This document shows, piece after piece, positions 43,636 through 52,110 of a DNA stretch of 64,000 bases. The notes under the pieces are model-generated. The model saw only the letters and a program-made list of their open reading frames with translations. It was not told the DNA's origin and did no database searches. Location: the NCBI RefSeq assembly GCF_003201475.1, contig NZ_QJJK01000021.1, forward strand, positions 20,778 through 84,777, given 5' to 3'. Source of the DNA: Chelatococcus asaccharovorans. Lineage in GTDB: Bacteria; Pseudomonadota; Alphaproteobacteria; Rhizobiales; Beijerinckiaceae. Position numbers and translations under genes: made by a program. Position 1 is the first letter of the stretch, and the number at the start of each line of letters is the position of its first letter.

Positions 43636-43653
43636 AAAGGTCTTAAGACCTTT
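43636..43653. promoter_or_regulatory. Perfect 18-bp palindrome
   Basis: AAAGGTCTTAAGACCTTT is a perfect 18-bp palindrome, 24 bases before motif copy 4. It lies between the channel operon and the sensor kinase. A dimeric regulator site is the simplest reading. I find no second copy in the window. Confidence 0.45.
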
Positions 43654-43677
43654 ATCAGCGTCCGGCGCGGATTGTTT

Positions 43678-43699
43678 GTTACATGTTTTTTGTTAAAAG
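43678..43699 (+). promoter_or_regulatory. Shared upstream motif, copy 4 (GTTACA-N9-TTAAAAG)
   Basis: It has the same words and spacing as the copies at 6343 and 28971. GGAG at 43717-43720 and a GTG at 43730 follow. The next large gene on this strand is the hybrid kinase at 44095. Confidence 0.45.
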
Positions 43700-43729
43700 G
43701 AAAGGGTGTCCATATTGGAGGCGATACGG

Positions 43730-43819
43730 GTGATTGTATGCAGGAAGGCAGGCGGGCCGCTCGGAGAGTCCCGCGCAATGTTTGCGATCGGCAACGATGC
43801 CGAGGAATATGAGCGATAG
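43730..43819 (+). CDS. Possible leader-type small ORF after motif copy 4
   Basis: A 29-residue frame starts with GTG after a good GGAG site and ends in NDAEEYER. It is the only frame that follows the shared motif at the same kind of distance as the other copies. It may be a leader peptide, a decayed gene or chance. The 275 bases after it hold nothing clear before the kinase gene. Confidence 0.25.
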   Translation: MIVCRKAGGPLGESRAMFAIGNDAEEYER

Positions 43820-44094
43820 CGGCCCAATGCGATGGCCGTTGAAATATCTGACGGGTTGCCGGGCAGACTCTGACGGGCAGCACATGGCTGGCGCCGCGGC
43901 AGACTTCTACAGGATATCACAATGATACTGGTGCCGACGGTCTTCTTAACGGTAGATCATCGGCAATCTCCCGCCCATAGCCTTTGCGTTGCGCAATCGC
44001 TGGGATGGGGTGAGGCCATCATACAACGAGTCAGAGCTGACAACGATACCGCGACGCCCGATGACGTTCGCCGATGGGAGGGCGGGAATTGAAA

Positions 44095-45882
44095 ATGCCG
44101 ATGCTGGTCCCATATCGATGGATGCGGCTTACGCCAACCGAGGAAAGGCTGCGGCGCGAGCAGGTTGATGCTATTTTCCGTGCGGTTATTCCCGGCGTTA
44201 CCGCTGCTGCTCTTGCAGCTGTTGTTCTCGGCGTATTTCTCGTTCGTCTTGGCGAGGCTGGCCCCACCGTAGCAGGAGGATGGGCAACTGCCATTGCCGT
44301 CTGCGCCATATGTCATGTGACCCTGGCGTTAGCTTATCGCAGATCACCGCCTGCCACGCGGGCAGAAAAGGTCTGGCCACTCGTATTCACTCTTTTCGCT
44401 TTGGCGGAGGGCGTCGCCTGGGGACTTGCATCCGTGGTCCTCACGCCCGACGCTGCCTTTGATGTCCGCTTCCTCGCCGTTGCCGTCACCATCGGAGTCA
44501 CGGCCGGCGCGATCCCCGCCTTCAGCCCGTATCTACCCGCCTATTTCGCTCTTTTCCTTCCAGCAACTCTCCCTTATGCTTTGACAAGTCTTCGTGAGGA
44601 CACCGCCGTCGAGCAGGCCAGCAGCGCGCTGATGCTGATCTTCGTCGTTGCCATGGTCTTGCTCGGAATCTTAAGCAATCGGGCCTTTTCCGAAACCATT
44701 CGGTTGCGCTTACAGACAGAAGCTCTTGCGGCCGATCTGCGCCGCCAGAAAGAGATCGCCGAAGCCGCCAGCCGAGCCAAGTCGAGTTTCCTTGCCGCGG
44801 CGAGCCATGATCTGCGCCAACCTGTGCATGCCCTTGGTCTGTTCGCAGGGGCTCTACGCCGTATTGATCTCCCTGAAGAAGCTTACGTCCTGGTCGATCG
44901 GATCGAGGATTCGGCAGCGGCAATGGACGGCCTCTTCACTGCGATTCTTGACATTTCACGTCTCGATGCTGGCGTCGTCGAAGTTCGGAACCAAGCCTTC
45001 CGGATTGGGCCTTATCTTGATCGACTCTGTAAAGATCTTGCCGTCGAAGCTGAGGCCAAGGGTCTGCGCCTGAGATGCCGGCCTTGCCCGATCGTAGTTG
45101 ACACAGACCCGATCCTGCTCGAACGCGTGCTGCGCAACCTCGTCTCAAACGCAGTCCGCTATACGTTGCGTGGAGGTATCCTTGTCGGCTGCCGGCGGCG
45201 AGCGGATCGCCTTGCAATTCAGATTTGGGATACGGGGATCGGCATTGCTCCGGAGGATATGGATCGCATCTTCCAGGAGTATGTGCAGGTTGGAAACCCG
45301 GAGCGCGACCGAACGAAAGGGCTGGGTCTTGGGCTTGCTATCGTTCGCCGCATCTGCAACGTGCTGAAGGCACCGCTTGGCTTGCGTTCTTGTCCCGGTC
45401 GCGGCTCCTGTTTTGAAGTCTCGGTCCCATGTGCCAACGAGGCTGCTCTCACAGATGGCACGCGCCAGGATCCGCCTGGCGCCTTCATACCGGCTTTTGT
45501 GGTTGTGATCGACGATGAAGCGCCGATCCGTGAGGCGATGGAGCAACTCCTTGCTGGGTGGGGTTACGAAGTGGTCACGGCCAGTTCTGGAATAGAGGCG
45601 ATCGAGCTACTTGCGTCTCGCCCCACACGTCCCGACCTGATCATCTCGGACTATCGTCTGCGCGATGGTGAGACCGGTATAGCGGCAATCGAGAACCTAC
45701 GATCAGAATACAATGTAACGATCCCGGCATTGCTGGTTACCGGAGACACGGCGCCCGACCGCCTTGCTGAAGCAGAAGCAAGCAATCTCCTGCTATTGCA
45801 CAAACCGGTACCGAACAGCAGGTTACGTGCGGCTATGCTCAACCTGATCGCGCATGCGCAGAAATCCGAGGACGACGACTGA
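44095..45882 (+). CDS. Hybrid sensor histidine kinase with C-terminal receiver domain
   Basis: The product has 595 residues from the ATG at 44095; 44074 is an alternative. Six or so TM helices occupy residues 30-205. The HisKA domain has the phospho-accepting His in AAASHDLRQP (His238), followed by HATPase motifs (LVSNAVRYT, WDTGIGIAPED, GLGLGLAIV). A receiver domain begins at VVVIDDEAPIREAM, with its Asp in ISDYRLRD (Asp519). No periplasmic sensor domain is seen, so the membrane part or a partner senses the signal. It is convergent with a NarL-type regulator and beside trbI. The pairing is inferred from position. Confidence 0.88.
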   Translation: MPMLVPYRWMRLTPTEERLRREQVDAIFRAVIPGVTAAALAAVVLGVFLVRLGEAGPTVAGGWATAIAVCAICHVTLALAYRRSPPATRAEKVWPLVFTLFALAEGVAWGLASVVLTPDAAFDVRFLAVAVTIGVTAGAIPAFSPYLPAYFALFLPATLPYALTSLREDTAVEQASSALMLIFVVAMVLLGILSNRAFSETIRLRLQTEALAADLRRQKEIAEAASRAKSSFLAAASHDLRQPVHALGLFAGALRRIDLPEEAYVLVDRIEDSAAAMDGLFTAILDISRLDAGVVEVRNQAFRIGPYLDRLCKDLAVEAEAKGLRLRCRPCPIVVDTDPILLERVLRNLVSNAVRYTLRGGILVGCRRRADRLAIQIWDTGIGIAPEDMDRIFQEYVQVGNPERDRTKGLGLGLAIVRRICNVLKAPLGLRSCPGRGSCFEVSVPCANEAALTDGTRQDPPGAFIPAFVVVIDDEAPIREAMEQLLAGWGYEVVTASSGIEAIELLASRPTRPDLIISDYRLRDGETGIAAIENLRSEYNVTIPALLVTGDTAPDRLAEAEASNLLLLHKPVPNSRLRAAMLNLIAHAQKSEDDD

Positions 45883-45892
45883 TGGCTTTGGG

Positions 45893-46528
45893 TCAGACGA
45901 GCCCGGCTTGACGTGCCGCGGCCGCAGCCTGGGTGCGATTCACAGCATTCAGCATCCTGAAAATTGCCGTCACATGCGCCTTGACGGTCTTCTCCGAGAG
46001 ATTGAGTTCGTAGGCAATAATCTTGTTCGGTTGGCCCATACTTAGCCGCCGCAGCACTTCCAGCTGACGATCCGACAAAATGACTCCCGCTATTGTTTGA
46101 TGTCCGGGCGACATGGGCTGCGTCGCTGTCAGGGCGCTGAGGATGAGAGGCGGTACGTAAACTTCGCCGTTCATCACGAGCCGGATGGCTGCGAGCAACG
46201 TATGCTGGCTCGCCGACTTCGGCACATAGCCGAGGGCCCCATGCGCCAGAGCGCGTCGCGCATCGGCAGGATCCTCGGAGGACGACAGGACAATCACCGG
46301 GAGCTCCGGCCGCACCAGTCCGAACTTTCCGAGCGCGGTCACTCCATCCATGCCGGGCAACATCATATCAAGAATGACAGCATCGAAGTCGGCGTGCGCT
46401 TCAGCCAGCCGCAAACCTTCCGCTGCATCCCCCGCCTGGATGATGTCCACATCCGATCCGGCTTGGCGCAGCAGTGCTGCAATGCCCTCGCGCAAGACTG
46501 GATGATCATCTACGATCAAGAATTTCAT
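45893..46528 (-). CDS. NarL/FixJ-family response regulator
   Basis: The product has 211 residues. The receiver has FLIVDDHPVLREG at the start, the phospho-Asp in AVILDMMLPGMDG near residue 54 and the conserved Lys in GYVPKSAS. The LuxR-type HTH is at residues 145-205 (LSDRQLEVLRRLSMGQPNK, then AYELNLSEKTVKAHV). It is tail to tail with the hybrid kinase, ten bases apart, and is the likely output partner. It precedes trbI on the same strand direction but lies downstream of it, so trb control is not implied by position alone. Confidence 0.88.
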   Translation of the reverse strand: MKFLIVDDHPVLREGIAALLRQAGSDVDIIQAGDAAEGLRLAEAHADFDAVILDMMLPGMDGVTALGKFGLVRPELPVIVLSSSEDPADARRALAHGALGYVPKSASQHTLLAAIRLVMNGEVYVPPLILSALTATQPMSPGHQTIAGVILSDRQLEVLRRLSMGQPNKIIAYELNLSEKTVKAHVTAIFRMLNAVNRTQAAAAARQAGLV

Positions 46529-46645
46529 TTATCCAGTATTCCACGAATGCTTAAGACTGCAAGGGGCTGAAGGTCCAGCGACTAAGGTCTCGGACCTGGC
46601 CTGAAAGCCAACCAGTTCCTTCTTCTTTCCGGCGTCGCGCTGACC

Positions 46646-47950
46646 TCAACCCTTATATGCGCCCGGGAATACGATATCCTGATCGACGAGGACGTTGAAC
46701 TGATAGCCGGGGCGGATTTCGAGCGTGGGCTGCACGTCGAGGTTCTTGTTGATGGTGCGCTCGGCCACCCGCCCGAACGTCTCCGCAAAATTGCGCCGCG
46801 CTGCGTCAGACGCCGTCGTCTGGTTCGCGAGGGTCGAATTCTGCGGAATCGCCATATCCATGCCCGTGCCGATGATCGCGAGCAGGATCGCCGAGCCGAA
46901 CGTCTTGAAGTAGTGGTTGTCGACTTGGTCGTTGAACCCGCCATAGCCTTCGGTGTCCGTTCCCGCCATGCCGCCGATCTGGAGCGTCGAACCGTTCGGG
47001 AAGATGATATCGGTCCAGACGACGAGAACGCGGCTTTGGCCGAAGGAGACCTTGCTGTCGTACCGGCCCATCAGTTTCGTGCCCTGCGGAATGAGCAGAC
47101 GATAGCCGGTGGCGCTGTCGTAGACGTTCTGGCTCACTTGGGCGGTGATACGACCGGGAAGATCGGAATTGATGCCGGTGATCAGCGTGGCCGGAATGAC
47201 CGACCCGCGCTTCAGCTCGAAATACGAGCGTGGAGCGACGACCTGGTTCGGAAGGTATCCGAGCTTCGCCAGGTCGGAATTGAAGAAGGACTCCTTCTTG
47301 GTCTGGCCGTTCGGATCGAGGTTCTGGCCGTTGAGGCCGGCTTGAAGCGCCTGGCTATAGAGATCGCTTGCCGAGGACGATGGCGATGCCGCTATCGCGC
47401 CGGCCGAGGGTGTCGGCGCCGTAGAGGTGGTGGCCGCCGCCTTGATCTTCTGCGTGTCGATGGCGAGCGGCGATTCGAGCGCGATGCTGACGGCCTGCAA
47501 TCGCGCCATTCGCTGGCGCTGGCGCTCTCTCAGCAATTGCTCCTGCCCTTCCCGGGCGAGACGCGCCCGCCACGCTTCCTCGGATTCGAGCGAGTTGCTC
47601 TTCGGTTCAGCCGCCGCCGGCTGCGCGACGAAAGGATTCTGCGGCGTGGGTTTCGATTCGCTGACCGGCGCGGACAAAGGCTGCGCCTGCTGGCCGTCGC
47701 CGATGATGCCGTCCGCGACTCCGCGTTTCATCTGGTCGGCAAAGGTCGTCGCCGGTGCGCCGCCCGCCACATTCGTATCGGGCTTCGAACCGAAGATCAG
47801 TCCTCGAGACATCAGCCCATAGAAGATCACGGCGAGAAACAGAACGCTGAGCACGATGGCTGCGATGATCGGAAGCCGGTTGAGACGCCGTATGTTCTGC
47901 GTGGGGCCAGAACCGCTTGGGCCGCCGCCGAGTTGCAGGGATTGCGTCAT
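46646..47950 (-). CDS. trbI: Mating-pair formation protein TrbI (VirB10-like)
   Basis: The product has 434 residues from the ATG at 47950, with GAGGGGAC upstream; the start five codons earlier is less likely. One TM helix at residues 28-50 (IIAAIVLSVLFLAVIFYG), a Pro/Ala-rich periplasmic linker and a C-terminal VirB10-like beta barrel domain (LKRGSVIPATLITGINSDLPG, RLLIPQGTKLMGRY). TrbI spans the envelope and links the inner and outer membrane parts of the type IV mating channel. It is the last gene of the trb operon, followed by more than 100 bases without a gene. Confidence 0.92.
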   Translation of the reverse strand: MTQSLQLGGGPSGSGPTQNIRRLNRLPIIAAIVLSVLFLAVIFYGLMSRGLIFGSKPDTNVAGGAPATTFADQMKRGVADGIIGDGQQAQPLSAPVSESKPTPQNPFVAQPAAAEPKSNSLESEEAWRARLAREGQEQLLRERQRQRMARLQAVSIALESPLAIDTQKIKAAATTSTAPTPSAGAIAASPSSSASDLYSQALQAGLNGQNLDPNGQTKKESFFNSDLAKLGYLPNQVVAPRSYFELKRGSVIPATLITGINSDLPGRITAQVSQNVYDSATGYRLLIPQGTKLMGRYDSKVSFGQSRVLVVWTDIIFPNGSTLQIGGMAGTDTEGYGGFNDQVDNHYFKTFGSAILLAIIGTGMDMAIPQNSTLANQTTASDAARRNFAETFGRVAERTINKNLDVQPTLEIRPGYQFNVLVDQDIVFPGAYKG

Positions 47951-47961
47951 GTCCCCTCCCC

Positions 47962-48423
47962 TCAACCGCGCTTCATGACGGAGAGCGGGCTTGCCGGCTG
48001 TGCGCCGGCCGCCGTCGCGGAATAGACGCGCCCGATCTCGATCGATCCTGTCGACAGGCGAGCAAGGATCTGCCCATCCACCGAGCCGAGAACATAGGCA
48101 AGACGAATGGCCTGAGGATCCTTCGTGTCCTGGTCGGTCGTCACGGCGTAGCCCCAGCCACGAAGAGAGGCCTCAAGGGCTGAGCCGAAGGCGGACCCGT
48201 CCGGCTTCAGGACGATCGTCGCCTTGCCCTGCCCGATCTGCTCTGCAAGACGCGGCACGAGATCGCCCGCTACTGCCGAGGCGGTCGGCGCTGACAACTC
48301 GGCCGGTGCGGTGCTCGCCACCAGCCCGTCGGTCCCGATGGTCGAGCATCCGGAAAGAAGGAGGGCGGTGAGGATGGCCGCGGCTGCGGGCAACCGGAAG
48401 GGGGCGAGGAAATGACTGGCCAC
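47962..48423 (-). CDS. trbH: Mating-pair formation lipoprotein TrbH
   Basis: The product has 153 residues, with a GTG start and a GGAGGG ribosome site. A lipoprotein signal ends in LLLSGCS (Cys near residue 26). The mature protein carries a [19 protein letters not shown] segment typical of TrbH. It is thought to stabilise the outer-membrane complex in a VirB7-like manner. Gene order trbG-trbH-trbI supports the call. Confidence 0.88.
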   Translation of the reverse strand: MASHFLAPFRLPAAAAILTALLLSGCSTIGTDGLVASTAPAELSAPTASAVAGDLVPRLAEQIGQGKATIVLKPDGSAFGSALEASLRGWGYAVTTDQDTKDPQAIRLAYVLGSVDGQILARLSTGSIEIGRVYSATAAGAQPASPLSVMKRG

Positions 48424-48427
48424 GGTG

Positions 48428-49258
48428 TTACCCTCCCCTCTGAATCGTGATTTTCTCTTGATGCCAGAAGCCGACGCCGGAGATCAGGATCGCCTTGTCG
48501 ATTGCATAGTCGACGATCATCACGTTGCTCTTCATCCTGTAATTGACGATGCGGTTCTGGCCGCCCGAGACCACGAACAGGACCGGCGCGTCGCGTGAGG
48601 CGACCGACGCGGGGAACTGGATGTAGGTTTTCGTGCCGTCACTATAGACGCGGGTCGGCCGCCAGCCGGCGCTGCCGGAAACCGAATAGCTGAAGTTCAA
48701 CTGCTCGGCCGGGACGCCGCCGATCCCGCCGGCTTCGATCCGTGCGTTCACGTCGGCTAGGCGCGAGGAAACGTCCTCCGGATACTCGAAGCCCACGCGC
48801 GCCATATATTGGGTCGGGTGCGACTTGAGCTGGATGTGGTAGGTGCGCCGCGAGGTCGTCACCACCATGGAGGTGACGAGGCCGGACTCGGTCGGCTTGA
48901 CGATGAGGTGGATCGCCTGGCCTCCGGTCGCGCCGGAGGTCGCGGGTTCGACCTTCCAGCGCACCGTGTCGCCGACGAGAACGTCGCGCACGATTTCGCC
49001 GCCATCGAGTTCGATGTCACAGACCTGAAGCGGCGAGCAGACCACGGAAGGCTGAACCTCGCCGTAGAGGAAGATCACCTTGCCGTCAGCGCCGCGCGTC
49101 ACGAGCCCGGCCCGGCCGCGCCACTGGCCGGAAATGTCCATGCCCTTCACCTCCTTGCCGGTCAGGCTCTGGGCGGCGCTCGGACGAAGGCCGGTGACGG
49201 ATACAAGGGCGGTCGCGATCAGAAGGACAGCCCGGAATTTTGATCTTGTTGCAGTCAT
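48428..49258 (-). CDS. trbG: Mating-pair formation protein TrbG (VirB9-like)
   Basis: The product has 276 residues with a signal peptide ([20 protein letters not shown]). The VirB9/CagX-like beta-sandwich shows in [35 protein letters not shown], and a C-terminal [17 protein letters not shown] segment. TrbG forms the outer-membrane core complex with TrbI and TrbH. All parts of the family are present. Confidence 0.92.
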   Translation of the reverse strand: MTATRSKFRAVLLIATALVSVTGLRPSAAQSLTGKEVKGMDISGQWRGRAGLVTRGADGKVIFLYGEVQPSVVCSPLQVCDIELDGGEIVRDVLVGDTVRWKVEPATSGATGGQAIHLIVKPTESGLVTSMVVTTSRRTYHIQLKSHPTQYMARVGFEYPEDVSSRLADVNARIEAGGIGGVPAEQLNFSYSVSGSAGWRPTRVYSDGTKTYIQFPASVASRDAPVLFVVSGGQNRIVNYRMKSNVMIVDYAIDKAILISGVGFWHQEKITIQRGG

Positions 49259-49275
49259 GGGTACGGGCGCGCCTT

Positions 49276-49959
49276 TCAGATCTGTGCGGTCCAGTCGAAG
49301 TCCTTGATGTAGAGCCCGATCGGATTGAGGCGGATCACGGCCTCATCCTGTGGCGGGATCAGCACGACGCTTGCCACGCCCCGGAAGCGTCGGGACGCCA
49401 CTTCCTTGCCCTTCCGGTCGCGCTCATATTCCGTCCAGTCGATCTGGAACGATTGCGGCGAGAGCGGCACGACGTTGTTGACCTCGATCGCGACGGTCGC
49501 GGTCTTGGCTTTTTCAAAGGGCGAGCTCGAGCGGAACCAGGCGTTGACCTTCTCGGTCGCGGGGTCCGTGGTGCGCAGCATCGCGTAGACGCGGTCGATG
49601 TATTGCTTCTGGACCACGGTATCCGGCGTCACCGAGCGGAAGTTCGTGATGAACCCGGCGAGCGTCGCGCGCACGACGCGCGGATCGGCATATTCGATCT
49701 GCGCCGGAAAACCCGCATTGACCGCGGAGCCCAACTTGTCGACCTCGACGATGTAGGGGACGAGTTTGACCTGCGTGCTCTGATAGAGCGCGTAGCTCGT
49801 GCTGATCAGCGCCAGACCAAGGCTTGTGATGCCGACAATGCGCCATGCCGTTGCGGCGCGGATGTACGAGCCATAGCGCTCAGTCCATTCCTGGCGGGCG
49901 GCGATGTAGGGATTTTCAGGTGATCTTGTTGGAGAAGCCAAGCGCGTTTCGTCCGTCAT
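49276..49959 (-). CDS. trbF: Mating-pair formation protein TrbF (VirB8-like)
   Basis: The product has 227 residues: a short cytoplasmic N-terminus, one TM helix at residues 41-59 ([19 protein letters not shown]) and a periplasmic VirB8-like NTF2 fold ([21 protein letters not shown]-type strands). The ATG overlaps the trbL stop by four bases. It nucleates channel assembly at the inner membrane. Confidence 0.92.
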   Translation of the reverse strand: MTDETRLASPTRSPENPYIAARQEWTERYGSYIRAATAWRIVGITSLGLALISTSYALYQSTQVKLVPYIVEVDKLGSAVNAGFPAQIEYADPRVVRATLAGFITNFRSVTPDTVVQKQYIDRVYAMLRTTDPATEKVNAWFRSSSPFEKAKTATVAIEVNNVVPLSPQSFQIDWTEYERDRKGKEVASRRFRGVASVVLIPPQDEAVIRLNPIGLYIKDFDWTAQI

Positions 49960-51131
49960 TTGTCATGTTTCTCGGGTGGCGGGGTTGGCGAGCCGCTGCT
50001 CCCCTTGTCGAGTTTGGCGTTGGCGAGGCCGAGCAGGGAGCCCGCATAGGCGCCGGGCGCACCGATCGCCTTGTCCCTCGCCGCCGAGGCGAGAGCGCCC
50101 CCGGCCGATGCCGCGCCACGCAGTCCGGCCATTGCAGCGCCCCCGAACGATGAGCCGCCTGCGCGCGCCGCGCTGAAGGCGGCCGCGCCGGCGCTCGCCC
50201 CGCCGACACCGAGCGCCACGCCGCCGGCCGCGAAACTCGCAGCCTGCGATCCGTGACGGATCACCTCCATGCCGCCGCTGACCGATGCGCCTTGAACGAC
50301 GCCCTGGACGATGGTCGGCACGTACATTGCGAGGATGAAGATAACGACGGCGATTCCGGCTACCGCGAGCGCGGTTTGATATTGGTCGCCGACCGTGCTG
50401 TCCTGCGCGAGCCCGATCAGCACGTCGGAGCCGATCTTGGCGATCATCACCAGCGACATGAGCTTCATGCCGACGGAGAAGGCGTATACGAGATAGCGGA
50501 TCGCGAAGTCCTTGGTGAAGGACGAGCCGCCGAGGCCGAGCATGATCATGCCGGCCAGAAGCCCGACATACATCTCGACGAGCACCGCGAGGAAGATCGC
50601 CGCAACCAGCGAGAAGGCGATGACACTGACGATCATGGCGAGCGAGGCCGACAGCGCCAGCGCATTGTCCTGAAACACGCCGAAGGAGATCTTCTGCGAC
50701 ATCGCGGACGCGACCGTCAGGCCGGCATTGAAGACGTTCGCCGGCGAGGCCGAGCCGGAGCCGCCACCGATCTCGAACAGGCTGTCCACGACCGCTTTGG
50801 CGAAACTCGGCCCCTGGGTCAGGACAAAGGCGAAGAAGCCGATGAACATGATCCGGCGCACCAGCTCGGCGAACCAGGCTTCGATGCTCGCCGCCTGAAT
50901 GGCGAGCCAGACCGCGGCGACACCGACCTCAATGCCGGCCAGAATCCAGAACAGCGATTTCGCGGCGTTCGTGACCGTTGTTTCCCAGCCTTTCGCGGCT
51001 GTGACGACCTGATTCTCCACCGTGGTCAGTACGCTGCCGTCAGCGGCCACGGCCGGATGGATCGTCCACAGAACCAATCCCGCGACGGCGGCGACGGTCA
51101 GGATTTTCGAGGAGCGAAAGGAAGCTACCAT
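49956..51131 (-). CDS. trbL: Mating-pair formation protein TrbL (VirB6-like)
   Basis: The product has 391 residues. A signal-like first helix is followed by a [19 protein letters not shown] helix and five or more further TM helices (residues 50-265), then an Ala/Gly-rich cytoplasmic tail ending in a charged PPEKHDK. This is the polytopic inner-membrane channel component. Its start lies within a repeated junction sequence shared with trbK. Confidence 0.92.
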   Translation of the reverse strand: MVASFRSSKILTVAAVAGLVLWTIHPAVAADGSVLTTVENQVVTAAKGWETTVTNAAKSLFWILAGIEVGVAAVWLAIQAASIEAWFAELVRRIMFIGFFAFVLTQGPSFAKAVVDSLFEIGGGSGSASPANVFNAGLTVASAMSQKISFGVFQDNALALSASLAMIVSVIAFSLVAAIFLAVLVEMYVGLLAGMIMLGLGGSSFTKDFAIRYLVYAFSVGMKLMSLVMIAKIGSDVLIGLAQDSTVGDQYQTALAVAGIAVVIFILAMYVPTIVQGVVQGASVSGGMEVIRHGSQAASFAAGGVALGVGGASAGAAAFSAARAGGSSFGGAAMAGLRGAASAGGALASAARDKAIGAPGAYAGSLLGLANAKLDKGSSGSPTPPPEKHDK

Positions 51132-51301
51132 CGCGGGCGCATCTCCTGACCGTTCTTCATGTCGTATTTTTGCGGCGTCTCGAAAAACTCCGTCGCGCGT
51201 GCCCGTTCCTCGCTCGACGGGCCGACGACGAAAACCCAGATGCCGAGGACTGCCGCCGCGCCGACGCAGATCGCAATAATCAGGGCGGAGCGCCTCACCA
51301 T
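51125..51301 (-). CDS. trbK: TrbK-like entry-exclusion protein
   Basis: The product has 58 residues: one TM helix (SALIIAICVGAAAVLGIWVF) and a short periplasmic tail. It lies between trbJ and trbL, exactly where trbK is in Ti-like plasmids. It lacks a standard lipobox. It overlaps both neighbours by seven bases. A long frame extending upstream to 51640 lies over trbJ and is not used. TrbK proteins reduce entry of the same plasmid into cells that already carry it. Confidence 0.75.
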   Translation of the reverse strand: MVRRSALIIAICVGAAAVLGIWVFVVGPSSEERARATEFFETPQKYDMKNGQEMRPRW

Positions 51302-51318
51302 CTCGGCCGCATCTCCTG
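51125..51318 (-). repeat. Duplicated junction sequence at trbJ/trbK and trbK/trbL
   Basis: Read on the minus strand, 51318-51296 and 51148-51126 are 20 of 23 bases identical (CAGGAGATGCG then two changes before ATGGT). Each copy encodes QEMRPRW followed by stop for one gene and supplies the CAGGAG ribosome site and ATG of the next gene. It is a small repeated translational-coupling module. Confidence 0.7.
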
Positions 51319-52110
51319 TCCTCCGGACGTCGACGGCGCCGTCGAATTGAAGAATTCCTGCCGCCGCGCCTGCGATAGGTCTTTTTCCGATTGCTCGGAC
51401 TGATACCAGGTCGCCATCATGGTCATCTGCTGCGAGACGAGCCCGCGCAGCTTCTGCATCTGCGCGACTTCCTGCGCCGCGATCTGGTGGCCGACCTGCA
51501 GGGCCTTCATCTGGCCGTCGGCGCTTTCCGACTGGGAGCGAAGCTGTGACATCGTCGATTCTTCGCTTGAGAATTGATCGGCGGTCAGTCCCGCGGCGCG
51601 CAGCGTGCCGCTGATCGTGTCGCGATTGGTCGAGGACCACGTCTGATAGGTCGACGAGAAACTGGCATTGTTCGGCAGGCTGGTCTTGAAGTCGCTGTAG
51701 CTCTGGAAGCGCTGCTTCAGCACATCGTCGATATTGCCCATCGAGAAGGCGATGCCCTGTCCCTGGCTGACGATGTTGCGGAGCTGATTGAGATCGCTCT
51801 GAATCTGCCCCCAGATATGGCTCGGCAACTGTGCGGTGTTTTGCAGCATGTTGGTGTAGATTTTCAGTTGGTTCTGAATCTGTTCCGCGAGCTGGGTGAT
51901 CTGCGTGATCTGGTTGTTCACCTGCTCGGCCGACTTGCCGACCAGCGAGATAAGTTCGCCATTGTTGAGCATCTGGGTGTACTCGGTGGCGCCCCCGGTC
52001 AGACCGCCACCTGCGAATGCGCTCCTGGTCATGAACGGCAGCGTGATCGCCGCGGCCGCCGCGCCGCGCAGAAATTCAAACCTGGTCATCGGCGAGTAGC
52101 GTTTCGGCAT
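51295..52110 (-). CDS. trbJ: Mating-pair formation protein TrbJ (VirB5-like)
   Basis: The product has 271 residues from the ATG at 52110, with a strong AGGGGGA upstream; 52089 is an alternative. A signal peptide (FLRGAAAAAITLPFMTRSAFA) is followed by a mostly helical periplasmic protein (VNNQITQITQLAEQIQNQLK). TrbJ is the VirB5-like minor pilus component. It ends in GQEMRPRW, the same words that end TrbK. Confidence 0.92.
   Translation of the reverse strand: MPKRYSPMTRFEFLRGAAAAAITLPFMTRSAFAGGGLTGGATEYTQMLNNGELISLVGKSAEQVNNQITQITQLAEQIQNQLKIYTNMLQNTAQLPSHIWGQIQSDLNQLRNIVSQGQGIAFSMGNIDDVLKQRFQSYSDFKTSLPNNASFSSTYQTWSSTNRDTISGTLRAAGLTADQFSSEESTMSQLRSQSESADGQMKALQVGHQIAAQEVAQMQKLRGLVSQQMTMMATWYQSEQSEKDLSQARRQEFFNSTAPSTSGGQEMRPRW

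Noticed and set aside
50253..51149. Plus-strand 298-codon frame opposite trbL
   Set aside because: It is the Asp/Arg/His-rich complement of trbL and has no independent support.
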